This document shows positions 44,434 through 53,286 of a stretch of DNA of 64,000 nucleotides, in pieces. The notes below the pieces were generated by a model. That model ran no database searches. It was not told the origin of the DNA and saw nothing but the letters and a program-made list of their open reading frames with translations. Position 1 is the first letter of the stretch. Every line of letters begins with the position of its first letter. A program made the translations under genes and the position numbers. The DNA comes from Bacillota bacterium (GTDB lineage Bacteria > Bacillota > UBA4882 > UBA8346), in contig JAEVYU010000021.1 in assembly GCA_023392595.1 (NCBI GenBank), positions 4,620-68,619 of the forward strand. Direction: 5' to 3'.

Positions 44434-44619
44434 GAAAAAATCCTCCTATTTGATTGCGATTGAATCTGATTATTGATATGTAAATTCAGCATGAATATTC
44501 CTTATTTTGTAAGCGAGGGTTAAATTTTATGTTGTTTTGCAGGAGAAAAGAATTATTTTCGCGAAATCAACAACAAATTTTCACACCAAAATAATAAAAA
44601 AAATTACGTCAAGAGACCC

Positions 44620-46617
44620 ATGAAACTGATAACATTAAACAAAATCACCGACGGCATGGTTTTAGCGAGAAATATTTATACCCGAAAAGGTAACGTGTTA
44701 CTGGTTAAAGATGCTTGCCTTAAATTCAGCTACATTAAGCGTTTGTCCGAATGGGGCGTAAACTCAGTATATGTTATTGATAAACAGGGCGATACGGTAG
44801 AAATTGATCAAGAACTGTATTTACAAGCTAAAGATGACTTGTTGCATCTGATGGAGGATTTCACTAACGAATTAAGCGAAAAACACCTTCCGTCTTCAAT
44901 GAGACGGATTATCAACGAGGTAATGGTTAAAATGCTTTCTGACAACCAAGTTCTTGGAAATTTGGTTGAAATCAGAGCGATGAACATCAATGCTTTTCGC
45001 CGTTTGGGAATGGAATGCATTTTTTCAATACTAATCGGCAACTCTGCTGGTTATGATTTGGAACAGTTGGCACAAATGGCGGCAGGGGTTGCTTCCTTCG
45101 GTAATGGTCAAACGGATCTCGCCAAGAAACTTTTATGCGCTCTTGGGCCGCTTCGGGAAAACTCAAAGCATAACCAGGATTCGGAAAGTTTGGAAAGGCT
45201 TTATGAATTTCACCAGAACTATGAAGAAGCTGCCCGGATCGTTTTGGAGCGCTACGAAAATAATGATAATAACAATTTTCCTCAGGAATCGACAGGGAGT
45301 AAGATTTCCCAGTCAATTCCTTCATTTATAGAGAATGAAGATTTAACCCCAATGAATATTCAAGAAGTGGAACTCGAAAGGTCTAGGTTATTTTCAAAAG
45401 AAATCGTTTTTCCATCCGTAAAGAATAACCGGGAATTTGTGGAGGTTTCCGCTGTTCCTGGAGGCCGCCATGATTCCTCATTATTCAGGCATCTTTTAGG
45501 TGTGTTGGGAAATTTTAATGTTGAATTGAAAGAGATTGACCGAATTGTTGAACCATCACTGGTGAGTGAAGCCGTGACTTTGAAAAATCCCCATTTAGGC
45601 GATGACCGACTTCAACACATCCCGGAAAAAATGAGTTCTTTGAAACACCAAGAAATTGGGCATCCGTCGAATAACCATCGCCATGATAGTTCATCTCAAA
45701 ATTCGAGTAATATCAGGGACAGCAGTTTTTTAGTCACACCGGAGCAGTTTTCCGTGACTCAATCCGAAGCTTTAATGGTTGCTAAACGGGAATTAGCAAA
45801 ACTGGATCCGGGATTAATTCCTCCCCACGTGATTGAAACCACCCGAACAGCTCTTGGAGAAATGCTCGCCAGCGAAGCGTTACTGAAGGAGCTGGTTGCG
45901 ATTCAGGCATTGGATGGCAGTGCTTTTTATCATTGCCTGAGTGTGAATTCATTATCTGTCATGGTTGCCGCTTTCATCGGTTATACTCCTTCAAGACTGA
46001 AAGAATCAGAGATTGCAAAACTAGGGGTAGATTCGGGTAAAATGCAAATTGCCAGGAAATATAAAGCAGTTGAGAGTTTGCTTGGCAGTCATTCCTCCGA
46101 ACCCTGGATAGTGCAAGCCGCCCATTTAAGTTTTGACCACTTATGGAAACTGAAAACCAATCCGCAAGGATCGGAGTTAACTTTCCTCCGGAAGAGTGAG
46201 TTTGATCCGACTCAGAGTGAATCCGGCGAATTGGTGAAAGAGCAAAACTTGGCCGAGATTGTAGCTCTGGCGGATACATATTTAACTTTAATGAATGAAG
46301 GAATAAACGGCCAGAAATTAATGCCTCATGAAGTCATTGAATATATCCGGGATTGTTACGGCACCCATATCAATCCTGAGGTTAAAAAGGCTTTTTTGCA
46401 ATGTATCACCCCCTTCTTAATTGGCTCTTTTGTATTACTGAATAATGGAGAGAAGGCAAAAGTGCTCAAGGTTAACCCGAATTTTTTAACTAGGCCGATG
46501 ATTGAGGTGCTTTATGATCAGAATGGTCAGAAACTTTCGCCACCTATCCGGAGGGATTTGAAGACGGACTTGACATTGTTTATTATCAGTGCATTAAAAG
46601 ACGAATTTGATCAATGA
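44620..46617 (+). CDS. Paralogue of the tandem HD-GYP protein, catalytic residues lost
   Basis: A 665-residue paralogue of the 41131 gene, collinear along its whole length. The N-terminus is MKLITLNKITDGMVLARNIY. In the first domain the HD region reads ASFGNGQ and the HHE-GYP region reads ERYENNDNNNFP. In the second the HD site is LGVDSGK and the HHE/GYP block is gone (FLRKSEFDPTQSESGE). By contrast VALADTYLTLMNEG, LMPHEVIEYIRD and the C-terminal GSFVLLNNGEKAKVLKVN domain are well kept. The reading frame is intact, so it is not simply a pseudogene. I infer a non-enzymatic binding or partner role. The ribosome site is weak. Confidence 0.87.
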   Translation: MKLITLNKITDGMVLARNIYTRKGNVLLVKDACLKFSYIKRLSEWGVNSVYVIDKQGDTVEIDQELYLQAKDDLLHLMEDFTNELSEKHLPSSMRRIINEVMVKMLSDNQVLGNLVEIRAMNINAFRRLGMECIFSILIGNSAGYDLEQLAQMAAGVASFGNGQTDLAKKLLCALGPLRENSKHNQDSESLERLYEFHQNYEEAARIVLERYENNDNNNFPQESTGSKISQSIPSFIENEDLTPMNIQEVELERSRLFSKEIVFPSVKNNREFVEVSAVPGGRHDSSLFRHLLGVLGNFNVELKEIDRIVEPSLVSEAVTLKNPHLGDDRLQHIPEKMSSLKHQEIGHPSNNHRHDSSSQNSSNIRDSSFLVTPEQFSVTQSEALMVAKRELAKLDPGLIPPHVIETTRTALGEMLASEALLKELVAIQALDGSAFYHCLSVNSLSVMVAAFIGYTPSRLKESEIAKLGVDSGKMQIARKYKAVESLLGSHSSEPWIVQAAHLSFDHLWKLKTNPQGSELTFLRKSEFDPTQSESGELVKEQNLAEIVALADTYLTLMNEGINGQKLMPHEVIEYIRDCYGTHINPEVKKAFLQCITPFLIGSFVLLNNGEKAKVLKVNPNFLTRPMIEVLYDQNGQKLSPPIRRDLKTDLTLFIISALKDEFDQ

Positions 46618-46644
46618 TTCCTTAGACTGTCGAGGTAACGTAAA

Positions 46645-47223
46645 ATGAAAAAGTGTCTTTCTCCGGAAGATTTCCAGGAATTGAGCGAAACTCAGAAAAG
46701 TGCTTTACGGGATTTATGGCTTCCCTGCAAGTATGATTTAGCGTTTGAAATTGTCTGGAGAGACGTTGAAAATGACATCCACGATGTTGCCATTATGATA
46801 GTTCTGGATGCCAAAGTCCATAGTACACCCAGAAATTGTGAAGTGATCTTAAAAGTCTATTATCCTAACGGTATTCCGGAATATGGAGGCTTGGAAGCCT
46901 CCTCCGAGGAGGACGATACCAATGGTTGGGATATCTCAACAGAAAACGGGGATGATTTTACAGGACAGCCGGAGAACGGGTTTATGGAAAACGAAATGAG
47001 CCTGGATGAGAAAAACGAACGATCTGAGGAACACTATATCAACAAAGAAAATTGTTTGCCACTTTTAAATATCGGTCAAATGATCGACATATTAAAGGAG
47101 CATCAAGGAGAGCCCTATATCAGTTTCACCCCGGAAGAAGCGGTTTGTTATGTCGGCGGAATCGAGTTTTCCGGGGAGGAACTTTGTGATGCTTTATGGG
47201 AAGCCGTTAAGAAATTGTTATAA
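46645..47223 (+). CDS. Acidic protein of unknown function
   Basis: A 192-residue, strongly acidic protein. The N-terminus is DFQELSETQKSALRDLW. A low-complexity acidic middle (residues about 88-130) separates it from a conserved-looking C-terminal part, NCLPLLNIGQMIDILKEH, then GEELCDALWEAVKKLL. I have a vague memory of Firmicutes hypothetical proteins ending like this, but no function. GAGGTAA lies about 7 bp before the ATG. It is 27 bp after the HD-GYP paralogue, so probably co-transcribed with it. Confidence 0.72.
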   Translation: MKKCLSPEDFQELSETQKSALRDLWLPCKYDLAFEIVWRDVENDIHDVAIMIVLDAKVHSTPRNCEVILKVYYPNGIPEYGGLEASSEEDDTNGWDISTENGDDFTGQPENGFMENEMSLDEKNERSEEHYINKENCLPLLNIGQMIDILKEHQGEPYISFTPEEAVCYVGGIEFSGEELCDALWEAVKKLL

Positions 47224-47228
47224 AGAAA

Positions 47229-48842
47229 TTATTCGACTCCCCGCTGAGGGGCAGTTAAAAACTGGATTCTGGCATTTTTTTCTACTGCCGAACGGAAGGC
47301 CCATTCGCTTCGAAATAGTGCTACCGGCCGTTCCTGAACATCTTCCAGCAGCAGGTCTCCCTGGAGATCAATTTTGGACTTTGCCGTAATCTCTTCGCCA
47401 ACTAACCAGCGGGCCATTACATAATTCAGATGCTGTAATTGAATTTCGGCGCCGTATTCGCTTTGCAGCCTGTAGCGTAGCACATCAAATTGCAGGCTAC
47501 CAACCACTCCTACGATAAAGGATTCAAAGCCGGTGTCCGGTTGCCGGAACAGTTGGACTGCGCCTTCTTGGGACAGTTGAGTGATTCCCTTGATAAATTG
47601 TTTGCGTTTCATGGTATCAGCCGGTTGGATCCGGGCGAACAATTCCGGAGGAAATACCGGGAAATCTTCAAATTTTAGTTTGTTGTTTTCCGAACATAAG
47701 GTATCCCCGATTGCAAAAATTCCCGGGTCAAATAGACCGATAATATCACCGGGATAGGCCTCATCGACAATTTCTCTTTCCTGGGCCATAAATTGTTGGG
47801 GTTGAGCAAGTTTTATCGGCTTACCGGTTTGAACATGATGAACAGTCATTCCCCTGGTAAAAACGCCGGAACAAATCCGGATGAAGGCCAGCCGGTCACG
47901 GTGAGCCGGGTTCATATTCGCTTGAATTTTAAACACAAAGGCTGCAAAATCTTTGCTTTCCGGTGATAACTCGCCAATAGAAGACTGGCGGGGCAAAGGA
48001 GTCGGGGCTAACTGTAAAAACTCCTCGAGAAAAGGCCGAACTCCAAAATTAGTCATGGCGCTGCCGAAAAACATCGGTGTTAACTTGCCATTGAGAATTC
48101 GCTCCAGATCAAAGGCTTCTCCGGCGGTATCCAAGAGTTCAATGTCGTTTTTGAGAGCCTCATGAATATTGGCTCCCAGGATTTCGGTGAAAGCCGGGTC
48201 GTCGGCGCTTCCGATAGTGGATTGGAGCGCCCACTGTCCATGGGAGCCATCATTGTCAAATAATTCAATTTGGGCTTGACGGCGGTTATAGACTCCGCGA
48301 TATTCCCCGTTAATTCCGATCGGCCAATTCATTGGATATGACACTATTCCCAAGACTTTTTCGATCTCTTCCATTAACTCGAAGGGATTTTTGCCGTTAC
48401 GGTCCAATTTATTAACAAAGGTAAACACCGGAATACCCCGTTGTTTACAAACTTTGAAGAGCTTAATGGTCTGGGCTTCAACGCCTTTTGCGACATCAAT
48501 CAACATGACCGCGCTATCCGCAGCCATTAAAGTACGGTAGGTATCTTCACTGAAGTCCTGATGCCCGGGTGTATCTAAAATATTGATTTTATAACCATTA
48601 TATTCAAATTGAAGGGCACTGGAGGTTACTGAAATTCCACGTTGTTTTTCAATTTCCATCCAGTCGGAAACGGCATGTTTCTGCGCTTTTCTGGCTTTAA
48701 CCGAACCCGCTAAGTGAATTGCTCCGCCATACAGGAGAAGTTTTTCCGTTAGAGTGGTTTTTCCGGCGTCCGGATGGGATATAATAGCAAAAGTACGACG
48801 CCTTTTAATTTCCTTTTCGAGTGGTTCTTTTATTTCCGACAT
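47229..48842 (-). CDS. prfC: Peptide chain release factor 3
   Basis: RF3 is a GTPase that removes RF1/RF2 from the ribosome after peptide release. The protein has SHPDAGKTTLTEKLL (P-loop), the RGISVTSS switch I, LDTPGHQDFSEDTYRTL (switch II) and NKLDRNGKNP. It is about 537 residues, as usual for RF3. I chose the ATG at 48842 (MSEIKEP), 8 bp after GGAGG; in-frame ATGs at 48848 and 48851 are too close to that site. It converges with the acidic-protein gene, leaving 5 bp between stops. Confidence 0.97.
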   Translation of the reverse strand: MSEIKEPLEKEIKRRRTFAIISHPDAGKTTLTEKLLLYGGAIHLAGSVKARKAQKHAVSDWMEIEKQRGISVTSSALQFEYNGYKINILDTPGHQDFSEDTYRTLMAADSAVMLIDVAKGVEAQTIKLFKVCKQRGIPVFTFVNKLDRNGKNPFELMEEIEKVLGIVSYPMNWPIGINGEYRGVYNRRQAQIELFDNDGSHGQWALQSTIGSADDPAFTEILGANIHEALKNDIELLDTAGEAFDLERILNGKLTPMFFGSAMTNFGVRPFLEEFLQLAPTPLPRQSSIGELSPESKDFAAFVFKIQANMNPAHRDRLAFIRICSGVFTRGMTVHHVQTGKPIKLAQPQQFMAQEREIVDEAYPGDIIGLFDPGIFAIGDTLCSENNKLKFEDFPVFPPELFARIQPADTMKRKQFIKGITQLSQEGAVQLFRQPDTGFESFIVGVVGSLQFDVLRYRLQSEYGAEIQLQHLNYVMARWLVGEEITAKSKIDLQGDLLLEDVQERPVALFRSEWAFRSAVEKNARIQFLTAPQRGVE

Positions 48843-49081
48843 CCGCATCATCCTCCGGAATTTAATCAACAATCATTTATTATATATGAAGATCAAGGCG
48901 AAATGCAATAGTTGAAGTAAAGTTGCCTTCTCCACAGGTAAAAAGGAAAGGAGCACCATCCGATTCGGCAGGAGAATAAAAAAAATTCCCGAAATATTTT
49001 AGTAAGTTCAGCCCGTTATGCAAGTTAATACCCCAATAACTTGGATTTATCGAAAATACCAATTTTTAGGGAGGATATTGA

Positions 49082-49423
49082 ATGAACATCACCCAACACC
49101 GCATCATGGTTCATGATATTCATGATTTTCAAGAAATTATCGAATCAAACGAAAGAGTCATCGCCCTGGTTTATGCATCCTGGTGTCCATTCTGTGTACG
49201 ATTTTTACCTGTGTTTGAACGTGTAAGCAACAATAATCAGATTGTTAATGCTTATACTTTCTTATTTCAAGACGATCAGGAAATCATTGCTGATGAATAC
49301 TCAGTGGAGGTAGTACCATCGGTTTTGCTTTTTGAAAATGGTAAGCTTGTCAAAAGATTGGACGGCATTTTAGGGAGTGGTTTAACTGAAAAACAGCTTA
49401 ACGATTTTCTGAGGTCGTTCTGA
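49082..49423 (+). CDS. Thioredoxin-like protein with CPFC active site
   Basis: A 113-residue thioredoxin fold with ASWCPFCVRF (C-x-x-C near residue 36) and the cis-Pro loop EVVPSVLLFENG. CPFC differs from the CGPC of true thioredoxin, so it may be a specialised oxidoreductase or disulfide reductase. GGGAGG precedes the ATG. It is followed without a gap by the ferritin-like/VIT1 gene, which suggests a shared redox or metal-stress role. Confidence 0.88.
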   Translation: MNITQHRIMVHDIHDFQEIIESNERVIALVYASWCPFCVRFLPVFERVSNNNQIVNAYTFLFQDDQEIIADEYSVEVVPSVLLFENGKLVKRLDGILGSGLTEKQLNDFLRSF

Positions 49424-49453
49424 ATGAGTAATTTTAAGGGTGAAGGGGTTATC

Positions 49454-50596
49454 ATGGCACTGGACGGAAAAGAACGCTCTAGCGCGCGAGAGAGATATCT
49501 TAAAAATTTTCAGGCCGAACAACAAGCTATTCATCTCTATCAAAAGTTGGCAGCGGCAGAACCTAATCCGGATTTGGCCGGGGTTTATCACAGGCTGGTG
49601 GTAACCGAGCAAAGGCATGCCGAGTTTTGGGCGGAAAAGCTTCGCCAAATGGGGGCTAAGGTTCCCAGTATCAAACCGGACTGGCGAACCCGGCTATTTG
49701 GGAAACTTGCCGCCAGACTTGGCCCGGCTTTTGTGTTACCATCCATTGCTTCCATAGAAAAGAGCACTGCTACGGAATATGCGGGTCAAACGGATGCTGA
49801 GTCCATTCATATGCCTGCGGATGAACAGTCCCATGCCAGGATTTTTCAGTTGTTGAGTCAAACCAGCCGGGGACTGGAAGGCAGTGATTTGGCTCATTTT
49901 GAAGGCCGACATCCGGCTACCGGTGGAAATGCCCTTCGGGCTGCAGTTCTTGGTGCCAATGACGGTTTGGTTTCCGTATTTAGTCTGGTCATGGGTGTAG
50001 CGGGAGCCGGAGTCAGTTCGAGAAATATTTTGATTACCGGTTTTTCCGGCCTTTTAGCAGGAGCCCTTTCAATGGCTTTGGGTGAGTGGCTCTCCGTTCA
50101 AAGTTCCCGGGAATTATACCAGAATCAGATGGCCATCGAAGAGCAGGAACTTAACGAAACCCCTGAAGAAGAAAAAGAAGAATTAACGTTAATTTATCAA
50201 GCCAAAGGACTTGACCCAACAGCTGCCAGAAATCTGGCAGAGCGTATCGTATCAAATCGCGCCACAGCACTTAATACTTTAGCCCGGGAAGAATTGGGAA
50301 TCGATCCGGATGAATTGGGTGGTTCTCCATGGGTGGCCGCTTTCACTTCTTTTTTATTATTTGCTGTCGGTGCTATTATTCCAGTCTTTCCCTACATATT
50401 TTTTTCAGGTACCGCCGGTATTGTCATCAGCGCCATTTGCAGTGGGGTTGGTTTGTTTGTCATCGGGGCCGTAATTACTCTGATGACGGGCAAACACCCT
50501 ATTTTCTCCGGCCTCCGCCAGGTTTTTTTCGGATTAGCCGCCGCGGTTGTCACTTTTGGAATTGGATACATTGTGGGAGTTAATTTGGGAGGGTGA
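49454..50596 (+). CDS. Ferritin-like domain fused to VIT1/CCC1-type transporter (MbfA-like)
   Basis: Residues 1-140 form a rubrerythrin-like four-helix domain with E-x-x-A-x-x-x-Y and E-x-R-H motifs (FQAEQQAIHLYQ, VVTEQRHAEF, ADEQSHARIF). Residues about 150-380 are a VIT1/CCC1 domain starting ALRAAVLGANDGLVSVFSLV. This layout is known from MbfA-type iron/manganese exporters. I chose the ATG at 49454, 4-5 bp after GAAGGGG; an ATG at 49424 overlaps the preceding stop. It is probably in an operon with the thioredoxin-like gene. A terminator follows. Confidence 0.9.
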   Translation: MALDGKERSSARERYLKNFQAEQQAIHLYQKLAAAEPNPDLAGVYHRLVVTEQRHAEFWAEKLRQMGAKVPSIKPDWRTRLFGKLAARLGPAFVLPSIASIEKSTATEYAGQTDAESIHMPADEQSHARIFQLLSQTSRGLEGSDLAHFEGRHPATGGNALRAAVLGANDGLVSVFSLVMGVAGAGVSSRNILITGFSGLLAGALSMALGEWLSVQSSRELYQNQMAIEEQELNETPEEEKEELTLIYQAKGLDPTAARNLAERIVSNRATALNTLAREELGIDPDELGGSPWVAAFTSFLLFAVGAIIPVFPYIFFSGTAGIVISAICSGVGLFVIGAVITLMTGKHPIFSGLRQVFFGLAAAVVTFGIGYIVGVNLGG

Positions 50597-50623
50597 TTAC
50601 CAGCCTAGAAATGATTTCTTGAG

Positions 50624-50647
50624 GAGTCCTGAAAAGGGCTCTTTTTT
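50624..50647 (+). terminator. Rho-independent terminator after the ferritin/VIT1 gene
   Basis: GAGTCCT-GAAA-AGGGCTC (one wobble) followed by six T residues. Confidence 0.85.
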
Positions 50648-50780
50648 ATAAATTCCCGAAAGCATTGCGTTTGGATTGAATGTGTTTTCAATTTGAACAG
50701 GATAGACTTTCCCAACTTTCATATTTTATTTCCGCAATTATTTTCTCCAATGCATAAAATTAACCTCAGAATCAATACTA

Positions 50781-50798
50781 TATACCGGTCGGTACATA
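50781..50798 (+). promoter_or_regulatory. TetR-type operator upstream of the TetR gene
   Basis: TATACCGGTCGGTACATA contains the ACCG-GTC-GGTA type imperfect palindrome common to TetR operators, 56 bp before the gene. A related palindrome precedes the SDR gene. Confidence 0.55.
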
Positions 50799-50853
50799 AC
50801 AGATTAATTTTTTCCGGACATTATTTTACCAAACTGTTGTCTTAATAAAGCGA

Positions 50854-51420
50854 ATGAACACTCGTGAAAAAATTTTGATATCTGCAGTGGAATTATTTGC
50901 AGCCCGGGGCTTTGATGCAGTAGGAGTTCAAGAGGTGGCTGCAAAATCGGGTATAACCAAACCAACTCTTTATTATTATTTTGGAAGTAAAAACGGCCTT
51001 TTGAAGGCGGTCATGGAAGAGTATGGTTTCAGGCTGTCGAAAGTTTTGGGATCGGCCGTTGTTTATCAAGGCGATCTCTCCCTGGCTTTAGCGGAGCTTG
51101 GAAAAGCATATTTCGAATTTGCAAAAGCCAATCGAGTTTTTTATCGAATGCAACTGGCCATGTATTTTTCTCCTCCGGAAAGTGAATGCAACCAAATGGT
51201 GCGACGTTATAACGAAGTTCAACTTCATCGGATTGAGGAACTATTTAAAGCCGCTACGGTTCATCATCATAATCTGGATGGACGGCATTTGGCGCTGGCC
51301 GCTACATTTATCGGTAATATCAATACCTATATCGGATTTGCTTTAAACGGTTATATTGAGCTCCAAACGGAGCTCGCCGACGAAATTGTGCAGCAATTTA
51401 TGTATGGAATTCATTTATAA
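50854..51420 (+). CDS. TetR family transcriptional regulator
   Basis: A 188-residue repressor. Residues 1-50 are a TetR helix-turn-helix (EKILISAVELFAARGFDAVG, then ITKPTLYYYFGSKNGLL). The C-terminal ligand-binding half is helical. It is followed by an SDR gene after 62 bp. Similar palindromes lie before both genes, so it probably represses itself and the dehydrogenase. No strong ribosome site precedes the ATG. The ligand is unknown. Confidence 0.93.
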   Translation: MNTREKILISAVELFAARGFDAVGVQEVAAKSGITKPTLYYYFGSKNGLLKAVMEEYGFRLSKVLGSAVVYQGDLSLALAELGKAYFEFAKANRVFYRMQLAMYFSPPESECNQMVRRYNEVQLHRIEELFKAATVHHHNLDGRHLALAATFIGNINTYIGFALNGYIELQTELADEIVQQFMYGIHL

Positions 51421-51435
51421 GATGGCGTTTAACTG

Positions 51436-51451
51436 TATACCATACGGTATA
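51436..51451 (+). promoter_or_regulatory. Operator-like palindrome upstream of the SDR gene
   Basis: TATACC-ATAC-GGTATA is a perfect 6-bp inverted repeat, 31 bp before the SDR start and partly overlapping a possible -10 (TATAAT at 51448). It shares the TATACC half with the site at 50781. Confidence 0.55.
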
Positions 51452-51482
51452 ATCTTAAAATGTGTAAAAAGCGGAGGGGCAA

Positions 51483-52307
51483 ATGAAGGATTTGCGTGGA
51501 AAAGTTGCCATTGTTACCGGGGCAGGATCCGGGATCGGGCGGGCTCTTGCTTATCAGTTGTATCAAGAAGGCGTCGCCTTGGCTTTAGCGGATATTAACC
51601 TTGAGGGGCTTGAAGAAACCGGGAATTTTTTAAAAAGAGAAAACCGGGGTACCGGAGTTCAAACCTATGGGGTCGATGTATCCAATCGGGAACAGGTCTA
51701 TGATTTTGCTAAAAATGTAGTCGGTTCTTTTGGTAAAATTGATATCTTGGTTAATAACGCCGGAGTGTCTTCATCCGGTGAGGTTCCCGAACTAACCTAT
51801 ACTACATTTGAATGGACCATCAATATCAATCTTTGGGGAGTTATTTATTGTACCAAAGCTTTTTTGCCATACCTAACCGATAGCGCAGAGGCCAGTATTG
51901 TAAATATTTCGAGCGTTTACGGCTTATTGGGAATTCCGGGTCAGGCAGCTTATTGTGCCAGCAAATTTGCGGTCCGTGGATTTAGCGAAAGCCTGCGACA
52001 GGAATTGTACGATTCCCACGTTACTGTAACCGTGGTATTTCCGGGAGGAATTAAAACCAATATCGCCAGAAATTCCAGGAGTGATCATCGAATGAATCCG
52101 GAAATCTATGAAAAAGCTTTACAGCGTTTTGAGGAGTCCTTGAAGACAACTCCGGAAGAAGCGGCAAGTATGATTGTTCAAGGAATTAGAAATAAATCGC
52201 CACGAGTATTGATTGGCAAAGATGCCAGGAAAATAGATTTTTTAGCAAGATTCAAACCCAATACCTACGATAGAGTCATCGCCCGGTATGTACGACAAAA
52301 GAATTGA
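51483..52307 (+). CDS. Short-chain dehydrogenase/reductase
   Basis: A 274-residue classical SDR. It has the NAD(P)-binding TGAGSGIGRA, NNAG (VNNAGVSSSG) and the catalytic Ser (NISSVYG) plus Y-CAS-K (AAYCASKFAV). GGAGGGG precedes the ATG. It probably forms one unit with the TetR gene. The substrate is unknown. Confidence 0.93.
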   Translation: MKDLRGKVAIVTGAGSGIGRALAYQLYQEGVALALADINLEGLEETGNFLKRENRGTGVQTYGVDVSNREQVYDFAKNVVGSFGKIDILVNNAGVSSSGEVPELTYTTFEWTININLWGVIYCTKAFLPYLTDSAEASIVNISSVYGLLGIPGQAAYCASKFAVRGFSESLRQELYDSHVTVTVVFPGGIKTNIARNSRSDHRMNPEIYEKALQRFEESLKTTPEEAASMIVQGIRNKSPRVLIGKDARKIDFLARFKPNTYDRVIARYVRQKN

Positions 52308-52314
52308 GTGGACT

Positions 52315-53169
52315 TTAAGGGAGGATGGGCGGAATCATCAATTCTCTTTTTTTACCGGGACCGCCCTGTTTGGGCAGGAACTTACCAAGGTTTTTGTAAC
52401 TGTCGAGCTGTTCATTAAGACTGGTAATTTCCAAAATAGCCGCCGCATCCGGAAAGCTCTTTGCTAAACCTTTAATCAGTTTACCCCACCAAGCCAGATC
52501 CTGAAGGATGGGTTGATGAAGATCTTCGATCCGGTTGTTATCGTGAAAATGAAAATGGCGGATTCGTTCCATTTTTAAGAGCGCATCCGTGTTTATGCCG
52601 GCTTGAAGGGCATGGCCGATATCAATCGTTAATCCAAATTCCGGTTCCGGGAAACGCCAAAGCAATTCTTGGAATCTGGCTCCATCTCTTGTACAGGGGG
52701 GATATTCGGATATAGCCGGCATGTTTTCCATAAGCAAGGTGACTCCGGATTTTCGAGCTGCTTTTAACAGTTGCGAGATGCTATCTTCTTCCAATAAGCA
52801 GGCTTCCCGGTATTGTTCGGGAGTCATTCCCGGTACTAAAGGTATCGGATGGAAAGTTATGAGTTTAATGCCCAGATCAGCTGAAATGCGGATGGTATTT
52901 TCAAAAATTCTCATACCGAGCTGCCGTTCTTCGCCGTTCAATGCTCCCAAATTAATATTCGAGTACGGCGCATGCATCGTCAATTGAAAATGAAACCGGT
53001 CTTGGTAAATCTTTAAGGCCGATCGTTCATTTGCCGTAAACCCAAAATTTGAGGAAAAAAATTTTGGATCGGATTGTAATTCAATGACCGGAAAATATTG
53101 AACGGTTTCCCGCAAATAATCCGAAAGCGGAACATTGCTAACCATCCGGGAACCAAAGCAAAAGGCCAT
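52315..53169 (-). CDS. Xylose isomerase-like TIM-barrel protein (sugar phosphate isomerase/epimerase or AP endonuclease 2 fold)
   Basis: A 284-residue barrel with the metal-site pattern of the family: HAPYSN, FHPIPL, LLMENMP (Glu), TIDIGHA and HFHDNN. AGGAGG lies upstream of the ATG. It converges with the SDR gene, whose stop is 8 bp away. It could be a sugar epimerase/isomerase or an endonuclease IV relative. The lack of the full endo IV cluster in the loops I can read favours an epimerase-type enzyme, with low certainty. Confidence 0.82.
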   Translation of the reverse strand: MAFCFGSRMVSNVPLSDYLRETVQYFPVIELQSDPKFFSSNFGFTANERSALKIYQDRFHFQLTMHAPYSNINLGALNGEERQLGMRIFENTIRISADLGIKLITFHPIPLVPGMTPEQYREACLLEEDSISQLLKAARKSGVTLLMENMPAISEYPPCTRDGARFQELLWRFPEPEFGLTIDIGHALQAGINTDALLKMERIRHFHFHDNNRIEDLHQPILQDLAWWGKLIKGLAKSFPDAAAILEITSLNEQLDSYKNLGKFLPKQGGPGKKRELMIPPILP

Positions 53170-53286
53170 CCCCTACCTCCTAAAAAAACTTTCTATAATA
53201 AACATACCTTAGAGAAGACAAATCGTCAAATACTAAAAAGGGATTGTATCAGAAAAGTGGAAAATTTATAACGATATTTCCTAAGG

